Below are positions 1-7,947 of a stretch of 64,000 nucleotides of DNA, piece after piece; the first letter of the stretch is position 1; every line of letters begins with the position of its first letter. The translations under genes and the position numbers were made by a program. A model generated the notes under the pieces. It saw only the letters and a list, made by a program, of their open reading frames with translations. It was not told the DNA's origin and searched no databases. Where the stretch lies: the NCBI RefSeq assembly GCF_004768465.1, contig NZ_SRMF01000001.1:1-64000 (forward strand), read 5' to 3'. The DNA is from Natronospirillum operosum. GTDB taxonomy: Bacteria > Pseudomonadota > Gammaproteobacteria > Pseudomonadales > Natronospirillaceae.

Positions 1-77
1 AAACCGGACAAACGAAGTTGCCAATGACCGGACATTCCTAGTTGGCAAAAAGCGGACAATCTAAGTTGGTGTTGACA
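1..77. mobile_element. IS21-family-like insertion sequence end (partial, cut by window edge)
   Basis: Three imperfect direct repeats start at 4, 28 and 52, so they are spaced exactly 24 bp apart. Each has the form (c/g)cggacan(n)...agttgg. The block ends at 77 in ttgaca, so that read inward from 77 on the minus strand the element begins TGTCAACACC. IS21-family elements have TG...CA tips and multiple internal repeats of about 20 bp near each end, which bind the IstA transposase. No transposase is visible because the element continues beyond base 1. The reading frame of the neighbouring hydrolase is broken exactly at this junction, which supports an insertion. Confidence 0.6.
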
Positions 78-78
78 G

Positions 79-693
79 AGAGATGCCGTCGCGGTGCTTG
101 ACGCGCTCTATGTGGAGCAGGCGCACCTGGTCGGCATGTCGCTAGGCGGCATGGTCGCCCAGGAAATCGCGATCCATCACCCCGAAAGGGTTTCCTCGCT
201 CACGCTAATGTCAACGTCCGGCTACGCGGCAGACCCGCACCTCCCGAGCCTCTCATGGCGTTATCTCCTCACGTCAATCGTGCAGAGCTTGCCGAGCATG
301 AAGTACCGCCTCATGGGAGGAGAGAAGAATCTCATCAAGGAACGAATCGCGAAAATGATCGCGGCTGGGATCGAAGTGGATGTACAAGAGACCGCGGAAG
401 TCGTTGCATACGATCTGCGGGAGAGAAAAGGAATTAACCTCAAAGCCATATTGCAGCACCGGGCGGCGAGCGATGTCAGCGGCTCGCGCTACGAGAGTTT
501 GAGAATGCTTGAGGTGCCGACGCTCGTCATTCACGGAACGGACGACAACATGTTTCCTGTCGATCACGGTGAAAGATTGGCCGAACTGATACCGGGCGCA
601 GAAGCGCTGTGGCTCGATGGCGTGGGGCATGTGTTTCCGTACCCGAATATGGGTAGCATTAATGCAAGGATACTTTCTCATTTGGCAAAGTAA
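79..693 (+). pseudogene. alpha/beta hydrolase, 5' end removed by the IS insertion
   Basis: The frame reads D-A-V-A-V-L-D-A-L before the nucleophile elbow G-M-S-L-G-G, which is the usual lead-in to the catalytic serine in alpha/beta hydrolases. An acid residue in H-G-T-D-D-N and a histidine in G-V-G-H-V-F complete the expected triad. What is missing is the N-terminal 80 to 90 residues, including the oxyanion HG region. The frame hits a stop at 73-75, inside the IS end. A GTG at 94 could start a 199-residue peptide, but that would lack the first strands of the fold, so a non-functional remnant is more likely. The substrate is unknown. Base composition is less GC-rich than in most neighbouring genes. 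Confidence 0.7.
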
Positions 694-822
694 GGGAAAG
701 AGCGATACAAAGTATCGCTTAGTGCAATCGTGCCCAACATCTGCCGTCGCGCCTAACCAGTTGCTGCACGCGGATAAATTACTCGCTATGCTCCTAATTT
801 GCCGGTAAGCAAAAACGTTAAA

Positions 823-1077
823 TCAGTAGTGGTACCGGAGCTGGGCCAGGAGCAATGCGTCATCCGTAACCTTGTAGACCATGCGGTGCTCGTCGTTAAT
901 CCGGCGGGACCAGTAGCCAGCGAAGCTGTGTTTGAGGGGTTCCGGTTTGCCGACGCCCTCGAACGGCTCTCGTTTCGTCTCCTTGATTAGCTTGTTGATT
1001 CGATTCAGGAGCTTTTTGTCGGTTTTCTGCCAGTACAGATAATCTTCCCAGGCGTTTTCGGAGAAGATGAGCTTCAT
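823..1077 (-). CDS. yoeB: YoeB-family mRNA interferase toxin
   Basis: This 84-residue protein has the exact length of E. coli YoeB and keeps its catalytic residues at the same numbers: Glu46, Arg65, His83 and the C-terminal Tyr84. Members of the family bind the ribosomal A site and cleave mRNA during translation. The start codon overlaps the stop of the upstream antitoxin gene by four bases (ATGA type), so the toxin is translationally coupled to yefM. The module sits beside an IS end and a broken gene, which fits an acquired locus. Nothing suggests that the toxin is inactive. Confidence 0.93.
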   Translation of the reverse strand: MKLIFSENAWEDYLYWQKTDKKLLNRINKLIKETKREPFEGVGKPEPLKHSFAGYWSRRINDEHRMVYKVTDDALLLAQLRYHY

Positions 1078-1325
1078 TCAAGAAGTTCCTGTTCTTGGCC
1101 GCCGCCTTGCTCCAACTCGGCAACGGATTCCAACAAACGACGGGCGTTCTTTGGTGCGCGCAGGAGATATGAAGTCTCTTGCAACGCCTCGTAATCCTCA
1201 AGCGAGATCATTACCACGGATTGCGCTTTGCTCCGGGTGATGATCACCGGTGAATGGTCTTCACAGACCTGTTCCATAGTTTTTGCCAGGTTGGTTCTGG
1301 CGGCTGTGTAGCTGATGGCATCCAT
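1074..1325 (-). CDS. yefM: YefM-family antitoxin
   Basis: The 83-residue antitoxin starts M-D-A-I-S-Y-T-A-A-R, the typical YefM/Phd N-terminus that forms the DNA-binding dimer. The C-terminal part is expected to wrap around YoeB. The ATG at 1325 was chosen because AGGAG lies at the right distance upstream. A longer frame opening at 1355 would run through the operator. YefM with YoeB represses its own operon, and a matching TGTACA operator overlaps the promoter just upstream. Confidence 0.92.
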   Translation of the reverse strand: MDAISYTAARTNLAKTMEQVCEDHSPVIITRSKAQSVVMISLEDYEALQETSYLLRAPKNARRLLESVAELEQGGGQEQELLE

Positions 1326-1336
1326 AACGGGGCTCC

Positions 1337-1388
1337 TGTACAACATGATGATCATGTACAGAATACCGTACCATTAAGGATTTAACAA
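1337..1388 (-). promoter_or_regulatory. yefM-yoeB promoter with TGTACA operator
   Basis: On the minus strand a -35 TTGTTA (1388-1383) and a -10 TATTCT (1365-1360) are separated by 17 bp. TGTACA hexamers lie at 1355-1360, touching the -10, and at 1337-1342. Between them is the 13-bp dyad catgatgatcatg (1344-1356). TGTACA is the core hexamer recognised by YefM in E. coli. The -35 overlaps the 3' end of the LysR gene. Confidence 0.65.
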
Positions 1389-2287
1389 TCGGCTGCACCG
1401 CGACCAGCTTGCTTTGCGCTATCGACAAGAGCCCGCACCACCGGGGTGCCTTCATCTTCTCGGCGCCACACAGCGAACTCGCTCAGATAAAGATCAAGAT
1501 CATCAACAGGCCGCCACAGCAACGAGACCTGTGAGGCTGGCTCCCAGAATTTTTCAGATACGAATGTAACGGCATCGCCAATCACGACGAGAGCCATGAG
1601 CGCCTCGAGGTCAAGCACCTCGGCAGCGACACGCAGTGTCACGCCGCGCAGCCTTGCAGCGGTGATGAGATCGGCATGCAGCCTCGGATAGAGCTGGCGC
1701 GGCTGGAGCAGGATATGCTCGTTTTCGATATCGGCCAGGTTCAGTGTTTTGTTCCTGGCGAGTGGGTGCTCTGGGGAAAGCAACAGGCCAAGCCGGTCAC
1801 GGCTCATCTCGAGATGGCCCAGCGCATCATCGGTTGGCGCGTAGACGCCATAGCCGAAGTCGATCTTTCTGCTGCGCAGCGCCGCCCATTGTTCGATACT
1901 GCTCATGGGGCTGAGTTGCAGGCCAGCACCGGGTGTGCGCTTTCGGAAAGCTGCAATCAGCGACAGAAATGCACCCATAAAGGTGGTCCCTGTTTCAAAA
2001 CCGATATGAACGCTGCCGAGCCGGCCCTGGGCAATACCTCGGGCCTCATCGACCGCGGTGTCCACGCTTGCCAGGATGTTCCGAGCCCGCTCGGCAAAGG
2101 CTTTCCCTGCAGCTGTCAGCCTGATACCGCGGCCCTCGGGGGCAAACAACTCTACGCCCATTTCGACCTGCATGTCGCGCATCTGCCTGCTCAGGGGCGG
2201 CTGCGAGACATGGAGGCGTTCGGAGGCACGCCGAAAGCTCTCCTCCTCGGCGATGGCGAGGAAATATCGTAATTGGCGAAGCTCCAT
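1382..2287 (-). CDS. LysR-family transcriptional regulator
   Basis: The 301-residue protein opens M-E-L-R-Q-L-R-Y-F with a winged HTH over about residues 1-60 (R-L-H-V-S-Q-P-P-L-S-R-Q). A LysR substrate-binding domain fills about 90-295. The start at 2287 is the canonical LysR opening. The frame could extend to 2308, but that adds seven atypical residues. It is divergent from the siderophore-interacting protein gene across about 195 bp, the classic layout for a LysR regulator and its target, so it may control that gene. The inducer cannot be read from sequence. Confidence 0.9.
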   Translation of the reverse strand: MELRQLRYFLAIAEEESFRRASERLHVSQPPLSRQMRDMQVEMGVELFAPEGRGIRLTAAGKAFAERARNILASVDTAVDEARGIAQGRLGSVHIGFETGTTFMGAFLSLIAAFRKRTPGAGLQLSPMSSIEQWAALRSRKIDFGYGVYAPTDDALGHLEMSRDRLGLLLSPEHPLARNKTLNLADIENEHILLQPRQLYPRLHADLITAARLRGVTLRVAAEVLDLEALMALVVIGDAVTFVSEKFWEPASQVSLLWRPVDDLDLYLSEFAVWRREDEGTPVVRALVDSAKQAGRGAADC

Positions 2288-2482
2288 GGACGCCTCAATG
2301 TTACCCAAAAGGTATCAATCTGTGCCGAATAATGTCTTGGACGTCGCGCTACGTCAAGCGTTCTAATGACGATGTAATCTCTCGGCTACAGCGTACCTCA
2401 GTCTTTCGCCTTCATGGTGGACGCGCCTCTCTTGCGAGGTCGATGCGCTTGTCACCGCCGACCTATTCCAAGGAGACGCGCC

Positions 2483-3253
2483 ATGCAACCTTCCAGTAAT
2501 ACGACCGATAACGCCGCGCAACAGCCTGGTCGCGTGGTCTCATGGCTGCTCGAGCAAGCCACATGTGAGGCTGAAGTGCAGTACATTGAGGCTGTCGAGG
2601 GAAATCTCCGGCTCGTCACTTTTTCCAGCGATGACATCCGGGACATGGTTTGGTCGCCTGGGGATATGGTGCAGCTCATTCTTTTGGGTTCCACCTTGCT
2701 CGGTGAGTGGGAGCTTCGCTCCTATACGCCGTTCGCAGTCGACCCCGAGCAGGGCACGATGCAGATTCTTGCCGCCATTCACGGGCAAGCCCTCGGATCG
2801 GATTGGTTCGCCTCGGCACAAATAGGCACCCGATGCCGGTTCGTAAGTCCCAAGCACCCACTCTCCCTGAGTAAGCCCCAACGCCCTATGGTGTTCTTTG
2901 GCGACGAAACATCGTTCGGGACCGCCATCGCCACGCGACAGACCACGCAGGGCTATAACGGCGCAGAGTTCATATTTGAGGTTGGCTCAGAGGGTGATGC
3001 TCGTGCCGCGCTCAGCCGGTTTGGCCTGACCAACGCGCACTTTATTTCGCGCAACGCCGATGACAGCCATCTGGATGCACTTGAACGCTCCGTGCTCGAG
3101 GCATCTCACAGGGCGGTTCATGTCATCCTGACCGGAAAGGCGACCTCTATTCAACGGCTCAACAAGGCGTTGCGCTCGGCGGGCTTATCGAGGCGCCAAT
3201 TGACAAATGTGCCTTACTGGTCCCCAGGAAAGAAGGGGCTGAAGGGGGTTTAG
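2483..3253 (+). CDS. Siderophore-interacting FAD-binding protein (ferric-siderophore reductase type)
   Basis: The 256-residue protein has an N-terminal FAD-binding barrel with the R-S-Y-T-P motif that contacts the flavin, and a C-terminal NAD(P)-binding SIP domain (F-F-G-D-E-T-S near residue 140). Family members reduce ferric siderophores in the cytoplasm to release iron. The ATG at 2483 is chosen for the AAGGAG at 2470-2475. The frame opens earlier, at 2414, but without a ribosome site. No siderophore uptake or synthesis genes are adjacent, so the electron acceptor is uncertain. Confidence 0.82.
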   Translation: MQPSSNTTDNAAQQPGRVVSWLLEQATCEAEVQYIEAVEGNLRLVTFSSDDIRDMVWSPGDMVQLILLGSTLLGEWELRSYTPFAVDPEQGTMQILAAIHGQALGSDWFASAQIGTRCRFVSPKHPLSLSKPQRPMVFFGDETSFGTAIATRQTTQGYNGAEFIFEVGSEGDARAALSRFGLTNAHFISRNADDSHLDALERSVLEASHRAVHVILTGKATSIQRLNKALRSAGLSRRQLTNVPYWSPGKKGLKGV

Positions 3254-3274
3254 CCTCCATCGTTCAACTTCTCC

Positions 3275-4702
3275 TCACCCCGAATGCACCGGCCCCACCA
3301 TATTCTCCGGGCGCAGTATGTCGGCCAGTTGGTCGGCATCCAGCAGTCCTTCCTCCTGTACCAGTTCCAGCACACCCACTCCGGTTTCCAGCGCCTGGCG
3401 GGCGATGCGGGTGGAGTTTTCATAGCCGATGTAGGGGTTCAGGGCGGTGATCAGGCCGATGGACTGGTCCACCCAGGCGCGGCATTGCTCCCGGTTGGCA
3501 ACAATGCCGTCGATGCAGCGCAGGCGCAGCATGTCCATGGCGCGGCGCAGCAAGCGCATGGACTCGAAGATCTTGTAGGCGATCAGCGGTTCCATCACGT
3601 TGAGTTCCAGCTGGCCGTTTTCTGCCGCCATGGTGATGGCCAGGTCGTTGCCGATGATCTGGTAGGCGGTCTGGTTCACGGCTTCGGGAATCACCGGGTT
3701 GACCTTGCCGGGCATGATGGAGGAGCCCGGCTGCTGCGGCGGCAGGCGGATCTCGTTCAGGCCGGCGCGCGGGCCGCTGGAGAGCAGGCGCAGGTCGTTG
3801 CAGGTCTTGGAAAGCTTGACCGCCAGGCGCTTGGTCATGCCGGAGAACAGCACAAAGGCGCCCATGTCGGAGGTGGCCTCGATCAGGTCGCCGGCCAGGC
3901 GGATCGGGTGGCCGCAGACCTCGGACAAGTGCTTTACAGCCAGGTCGGCGTACCCAGGCGGGGCGTTCAGCCCGGTGCCGATGGCGGTGCCGCCCAGGTT
4001 CACTTCGCGCAGCAGGTCGAACATGCCGGCAATGCGTTCGATGTCCTCGCCCAGAGTAGTCGCGTAGGCGCCGAACTCCTGGCCCAGTGTCATGGGCACG
4101 GCATCCTGCAACTGGGTACGGCCCATCTTGATGACATCGGCGAACTCGTCCCGCTTGGCGGCCAGGCTGGCCTGCAGGGCGGCCAGACTTTCCACCAGCT
4201 CCTGGTGTGACAGCTGCAGGCCGACGCGGATGGCGGTGGGGTAGGCATCATTGGTGGACTGGGAGCAGTTCACATCATTGTTGGGGTGCAGGTGCTGGTA
4301 GGCGCCCTTGGCATGGCCCAGGTATTCCAGCCCGATGTTGGCAATGACCTCGTTGGCGTTCATGTTGGTGGAGGTGCCGGCACCCCCCTGAATCATGTCG
4401 ACCACGAACTGGTCATGGAACTCGCCGTCGATGATGCGCCGGCAGGCATGCTGTATGGCCTCGTTGCGGCGCGGTTCGAGCAGGCCGAGGTCGGTGTTGG
4501 CCTGAGCGGCGGCCTGTTTCACCATGGCCAGGCCAATGATGAACTTGGGGAAGTGCGACAGCGGCACACCGGTCAGTTGGAAGTTGTTGACGGCACGCTG
4601 TGTCTGCACGCCATAGTAGGCCTGAGCGGGCACGGCGAGTTCGCCGAGAAGGTCTTTTTCCAGGCGGGTGCCCTGGTCTTCGGGGGTGTTGTGGGTAGTC
4701 AT
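3275..4702 (-). CDS. aspA: Aspartate ammonia-lyase (aspartase)
   Basis: The 475-residue member of the fumarase/aspartase superfamily carries the signature G-S-S-I-M-P-G-K-V-N-P near residue 325. Upstream are the conserved blocks G-A-G-T-S-T-N-M-N-A-N-E and S-Q-S-T-N-D. Aspartase converts L-aspartate to fumarate and ammonia. The N-terminus (Y-Y-G-V-Q-T-Q-R-A) fits AspA better than class II fumarase. The ATG at 4702 gives the usual family length. A frame extension to 4756 adds 18 residues unlike the family. A neighbouring bidirectional hairpin separates it from the cold-shock gene. Confidence 0.88.
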   Translation of the reverse strand: MTTHNTPEDQGTRLEKDLLGELAVPAQAYYGVQTQRAVNNFQLTGVPLSHFPKFIIGLAMVKQAAAQANTDLGLLEPRRNEAIQHACRRIIDGEFHDQFVVDMIQGGAGTSTNMNANEVIANIGLEYLGHAKGAYQHLHPNNDVNCSQSTNDAYPTAIRVGLQLSHQELVESLAALQASLAAKRDEFADVIKMGRTQLQDAVPMTLGQEFGAYATTLGEDIERIAGMFDLLREVNLGGTAIGTGLNAPPGYADLAVKHLSEVCGHPIRLAGDLIEATSDMGAFVLFSGMTKRLAVKLSKTCNDLRLLSSGPRAGLNEIRLPPQQPGSSIMPGKVNPVIPEAVNQTAYQIIGNDLAITMAAENGQLELNVMEPLIAYKIFESMRLLRRAMDMLRLRCIDGIVANREQCRAWVDQSIGLITALNPYIGYENSTRIARQALETGVGVLELVQEEGLLDADQLADILRPENMVGPVHSG

Positions 4703-4814
4703 GGTCTCTGCATCGGGCGAGGTGGATGAAGTACCCCTAGTGTGCCTGCTGAACACCCGGTATGGAACTGCCGTGACCTGGGGATTGATCTATCCGGTTG
4801 GAGCCTGACGCACA

Positions 4815-4848
4815 AAAAAGGCGGCGCCCTCGCGGGCGCCGCCTTTTT
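4815..4848 (-). terminator. Rho-independent terminator of the cold-shock gene
   Basis: A 10-bp GC stem (ggcggcgccc / gggcgccgcc) with loop tcgc is flanked by an A run and a T run that extend the stem by five pairs. It lies about 35 bp beyond the csp stop codon. The symmetric A and T tracts would let it work in both directions. Confidence 0.88.
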
Positions 4849-4884
4849 GGAACATCAGCGCCGAAGCGCTGTGCTTAAGCCATG

Positions 4885-5091
4885 TTAGATAGCTTGAATG
4901 TTCTCTGCCTGCAGGCCTTTCTGGCCTTGCGTGACATTGAAGCTGACGGCCTGGCCTTCGGTCAGGGTTTTGAAGCCTGAACCGACGATGGCGCTGAAAT
5001 GAGCAAACACGTCTGCACCAGACTCTTGCTCAATAAAACCGAAACCTTTTGCTTCGTTGAACCACTTAACTGTACCAGTAACTACTGACAT
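4885..5091 (-). CDS. CspA-family cold-shock protein
   Basis: The 68-residue single cold-shock domain has the RNP1 motif K-G-F-G-F-I near residues 15-20 and the RNP2 motif V-F-A-H-F near 28-32. These proteins bind single-stranded RNA and DNA and melt mRNA structure. The gene has its own promoter, a leader of about 155 nt and a strong terminator, so it is monocistronic. Which csp paralogue it is cannot be told from sequence alone. Confidence 0.95.
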   Translation of the reverse strand: MSVVTGTVKWFNEAKGFGFIEQESGADVFAHFSAIVGSGFKTLTEGQAVSFNVTQGQKGLQAENIQAI

Positions 5092-5282
5092 AATCGTACC
5101 TTACAAATAAATTATTGACGGGCCATTCAGGCCGAATTGCTGGAAATTTTCTATTACTAAAAAGACGGGACGATTACGTGCTTCGGAGTTGCTAACTACT
5201 GGCAGGGGATCGAACAGGTTTTTACAATATAAATCAAACTTCCTAACGCGAAGCACTCTACAGCATAGGCAGACCCTGTCAA
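5092..5282 (-). promoter_or_regulatory. csp promoter and long 5' leader
   Basis: The minus-strand -35 TTGACA (5282-5277) and -10 TAGAGT (5260-5255) are spaced by 16 bp, which places the transcript start near 5248. The untranslated leader is then about 155 nt, close to the E. coli cspA leader (about 160 nt), which folds into a temperature-sensitive structure. The TTGACA hexamer contains the TGA stop of the upstream EamA gene. Thermosensor behaviour is inferred from length and gene family only. Confidence 0.65.
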
Positions 5283-6163
5283 TGTTTATATTTTGCCGGC
5301 CGCCGAAACAACACCCGCCATCGGCTGACCAACAGGGCACTGAAAATCAGGCCGCAGCCCAGCAGCTGAAAGGCGGTCATCTGTTGACCAAACCACAGCA
5401 GGGCCAGCAAGGACGCCCAGACCGGTTCCAGGGTCATGATCACGGCGGCATGGCTGGCGGTAGCCATGCCCTGCGCCTTTATCTGCAGCCAGAAGCGCAA
5501 GCAGGTGGCGATCAGCACGCTGGCCAGCAGCCAGCCCAGGATGTCGATCTCCGGCACTGTCGGTGCCGGCTCGAACACCGTGGCCAGCCCCAGGGCCACC
5601 AGCCCGGTCAGCGTCAGTTGCACCGCGGTCAGCGGCAGGGCGGGGATGCGGGACACAAAGCGGGTATTCAGGTTGAAATGCACCGAGAAGGCCAGCGCGG
5701 CCAGCAGGAAGAAGGCATCCGACGCTGACAGCGACAGCCCTTCTTCCAGCCGCAGAAACGCCAGCCCGACCAGCGCCACGGCAATCGCCACCCAGGTGCT
5801 GAGGCTGGTGCTGGCCCCGAACAGCAGTTTGCCGACGATGGGCACAAAGACCACGGCCAGGCTGGCAATGAAGGCCCCGATGCCCATGTTGTCTGCCAGC
5901 GCCAGACCCATGATCCAGCAGGACAGGGCCAGCCCCATGACCGCGCCGGTCAGCAGCGCATGGCGCCAGTCCTGCCGCGACAGCTGATGCAAGGCGCTCC
6001 AGCCGAACCCGACCAGAATGAAACCCGCCAGCAGAAACCGGGTACCGATAAAGAGCAGCGGCGTCATGCCGACCAGCGCTTCGGCGGAAAACACCCAGCC
6101 GAAGCCCGCAAACAGAGTCACCAGGATCAGCCAGACATCCGATTTCAGTGCGCTGTGGTGCAT
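5279..6163 (-). CDS. EamA/DMT-family transporter
   Basis: This 294-residue, strongly hydrophobic inner-membrane protein has about ten predicted membrane spans arranged as two EamA repeats. The second repeat includes the typical H-A-A-V-I-M-T-L-E-P-V-W-A-S-L segment. Drug/metabolite transporters of this type usually export amino acids or small metabolites. The ATG at 6163 follows AAGGGAG. The frame opens at 6229, but the extra N-terminus is not membrane-like. The substrate is unknown, and no regulator is adjacent. Confidence 0.85.
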   Translation of the reverse strand: MHHSALKSDVWLILVTLFAGFGWVFSAEALVGMTPLLFIGTRFLLAGFILVGFGWSALHQLSRQDWRHALLTGAVMGLALSCWIMGLALADNMGIGAFIASLAVVFVPIVGKLLFGASTSLSTWVAIAVALVGLAFLRLEEGLSLSASDAFFLLAALAFSVHFNLNTRFVSRIPALPLTAVQLTLTGLVALGLATVFEPAPTVPEIDILGWLLASVLIATCLRFWLQIKAQGMATASHAAVIMTLEPVWASLLALLWFGQQMTAFQLLGCGLIFSALLVSRWRVLFRRPAKYKH

Positions 6164-6486
6164 GGTTACTCCCTTGTGGTTGCGGCGGAGGGGCTGAGCT
6201 CGGAACACTTGCATTGTACAATATGCCATAGCTGGAAAAGGATTAATTCCAGTTGCCTTGGCCTGTATGCAGATAGATCGGAATTCGCGTGAGTAGACCC
6301 TAGTGCGAGGCCTGGAGTATTTCAGGACGGATCATGCAGTTGCCCATTTATTGACTTCACTGTTTAATATCCGAGAGAAGGTGCTTTGAACGATATTATT
6401 CTCAATAGAGAAAAGTTACAGGACTTAAGTAGTTTCTGCCGGTACTTGGAGGCTGCTCTTTAAGGACCGATAAATTACTATTTCTC
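6164..6486. other. Gene-free stretch at the edge of the AT-rich insert
   Basis: These 323 bp lie upstream of the EamA gene and downstream of the TPR gene. Base composition falls toward AT from about 6230. No open frame, clear terminator, tRNA or repeat is recognisable. Confidence 0.5.
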
Positions 6487-7947
6487 TCATTGGAGCAACT
6501 CATACATTCTATTTGCTTGGGCCAAACGGAGAGCCTCAGACATTAGTGAGTTATATTTTTCGAGGTTGTAATGTCTAATGTTTTTAGCATAAAAATACAT
6601 CGCCAACGCTTTCTGTTTTTCATAGCCTTTTGATGAGAAGAAATTAATAGCCCCCTCATATAGTTCCTCGCCAAGGCCTACATCACCGAGCTTGATTTTT
6701 GACATTCCGCAAGTGGCTAAATAGACTGCTTTATCAGCATCGGTACCATCAATGCATTTTCGTTTCAGGATTTCTAGATGTAAGCCTAAGTCGCTATAGT
6801 CTTCAAGCATTAGCTTGGCTACTACTAGATTATTTAGTTCCCCAAATCCCATATGCGTTAGAGGAATACGTCCCACTGACGTTTCTACTACAAAATTAGG
6901 GTCTTCCAACGACAGCATGCTTATGTATCCGGCGTCTACCAAAGGGGCATCTGTAAATGGCTGAAATCTATATAGATCTAGCAGTTTGTCCCTGCATAGT
7001 TTAAACTCCATTTTTTTATATAGCATGTTTACATCGGCTTCTATAGATAATTTTTCGACAACCGGATATCCTCCAACTTCAAATCCATATTTATACTGGA
7101 GCCATGCATACTGAGAGTTTACGTTTTCTGAAGGCCGGGACAGAGCATCGTTAAAATATTTTTTTGCCTTCTTTACGCTTCCGCTCTTGAACTCAATTGA
7201 CCCTAGTGCCGCATTCAAATCAGAAGCATATATAGGATCTCCAGTGTAACCATCTAATACCTTCCTGGCTTTTCTTACAGTAATGTCAGGTATGTCAAAA
7301 GCACTAGATATCGATAAAGACGCCGAACACAATGAAGGATCAATTTCTAGAAAACCACTTTTTCTCAAAACCCATAGAGCGTGCTCAGGCTCTCGGTCGT
7401 GAACTAAAAAACGCGAGTACGCTTTCGCAACATAACTACTATTTTTACCAAGGTTCCAAGCTACGATTAATGCCTTTCTCGCCTTTTCAACTTCTCCCAG
7501 TACAGTGTAATAGAATGCGAGGTCAACCCATAATATAGAGCTTTGGGGGACCGTATTAACCAATCTCCTTAACTCTTTTATTTTTATTTTGGCATAATTT
7601 AAATTTAGGTTGTCTATGTGGAAAGGTGGGTCACCATTTTTGGAAACTAGTTCCTTCGTTTCAGGAGGAAGTTCATCATAATGGCGTAGCAGGAAGTCCA
7701 GGGCCTCTTTATATTTTATGTCATCAAACCGTGCCCTAGTGAAAAGAGCTACAAATAGATCAGTGGCACTATAGATGTTCTTTTCAGTAGACCACCGTGC
7801 TTTCAAATCATAAACCCAGATGTCATCTATATTTTTAGAGCTCTTTTCCCTTTTCACTCCTGGATATTGAAGTCTATAGAAGTTAGATGACTCATGCCAT
7901 CTCGGAATGAGCTGCCTATTATCCATTAAGACAACGTTAGTCGACAT
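6487..7947 (-). CDS. TPR-repeat protein coupled to a Ser/Thr kinase
   Basis: The 486-residue protein has no signal peptide or membrane span and is mostly predicted helical. Segments such as W-V-D-L-A-F-Y-Y-T-V-L-G-E-V-E-K-A (about residues 165-185) and later helix pairs look like degenerate tetratricopeptide repeats, which usually bind other proteins. Its ATG directly follows the kinase stop codon (TAAATG), with AGGGGG as ribosome site inside the kinase end, so the two are translationally coupled. The gene is strongly AT-rich compared with the surroundings, which indicates recent transfer. I do not recognise a named family. It is a likely substrate, scaffold or effector of the kinase. Confidence 0.75.
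   Translation of the reverse strand: MSTNVVLMDNRQLIPRWHESSNFYRLQYPGVKREKSSKNIDDIWVYDLKARWSTEKNIYSATDLFVALFTRARFDDIKYKEALDFLLRHYDELPPETKELVSKNGDPPFHIDNLNLNYAKIKIKELRRLVNTVPQSSILWVDLAFYYTVLGEVEKARKALIVAWNLGKNSSYVAKAYSRFLVHDREPEHALWVLRKSGFLEIDPSLCSASLSISSAFDIPDITVRKARKVLDGYTGDPIYASDLNAALGSIEFKSGSVKKAKKYFNDALSRPSENVNSQYAWLQYKYGFEVGGYPVVEKLSIEADVNMLYKKMEFKLCRDKLLDLYRFQPFTDAPLVDAGYISMLSLEDPNFVVETSVGRIPLTHMGFGELNNLVVAKLMLEDYSDLGLHLEILKRKCIDGTDADKAVYLATCGMSKIKLGDVGLGEELYEGAINFFSSKGYEKQKALAMYFYAKNIRHYNLEKYNSLMSEALRLAQANRMYELLQ

Noticed and set aside
701-719. Hairpin agcgatac-aaa-gtatcgct after the truncated hydrolase
   Set aside because: The stem is perfect but has no T run and few GC pairs, so it does not support a terminator call.
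751-770. gcctaac followed by attC-like sequence, next to a toxin-antitoxin pair
   Set aside because: It resembles the start of an integron attC site, but no complementary gttaggc half or second box exists within the expected distance.
3284-4210. Long open frame antisense to aspA (308 codons)
   Set aside because: It is a GC-rich shadow of a well-conserved enzyme gene. Its translation is rich in Gly, His and Gln with no family features.
5286-6221. 311-codon frame overlapping the EamA gene
   Set aside because: The composition is Arg, Gly and Ala-rich with no domain, while the other frame is a clear ten-span transporter.
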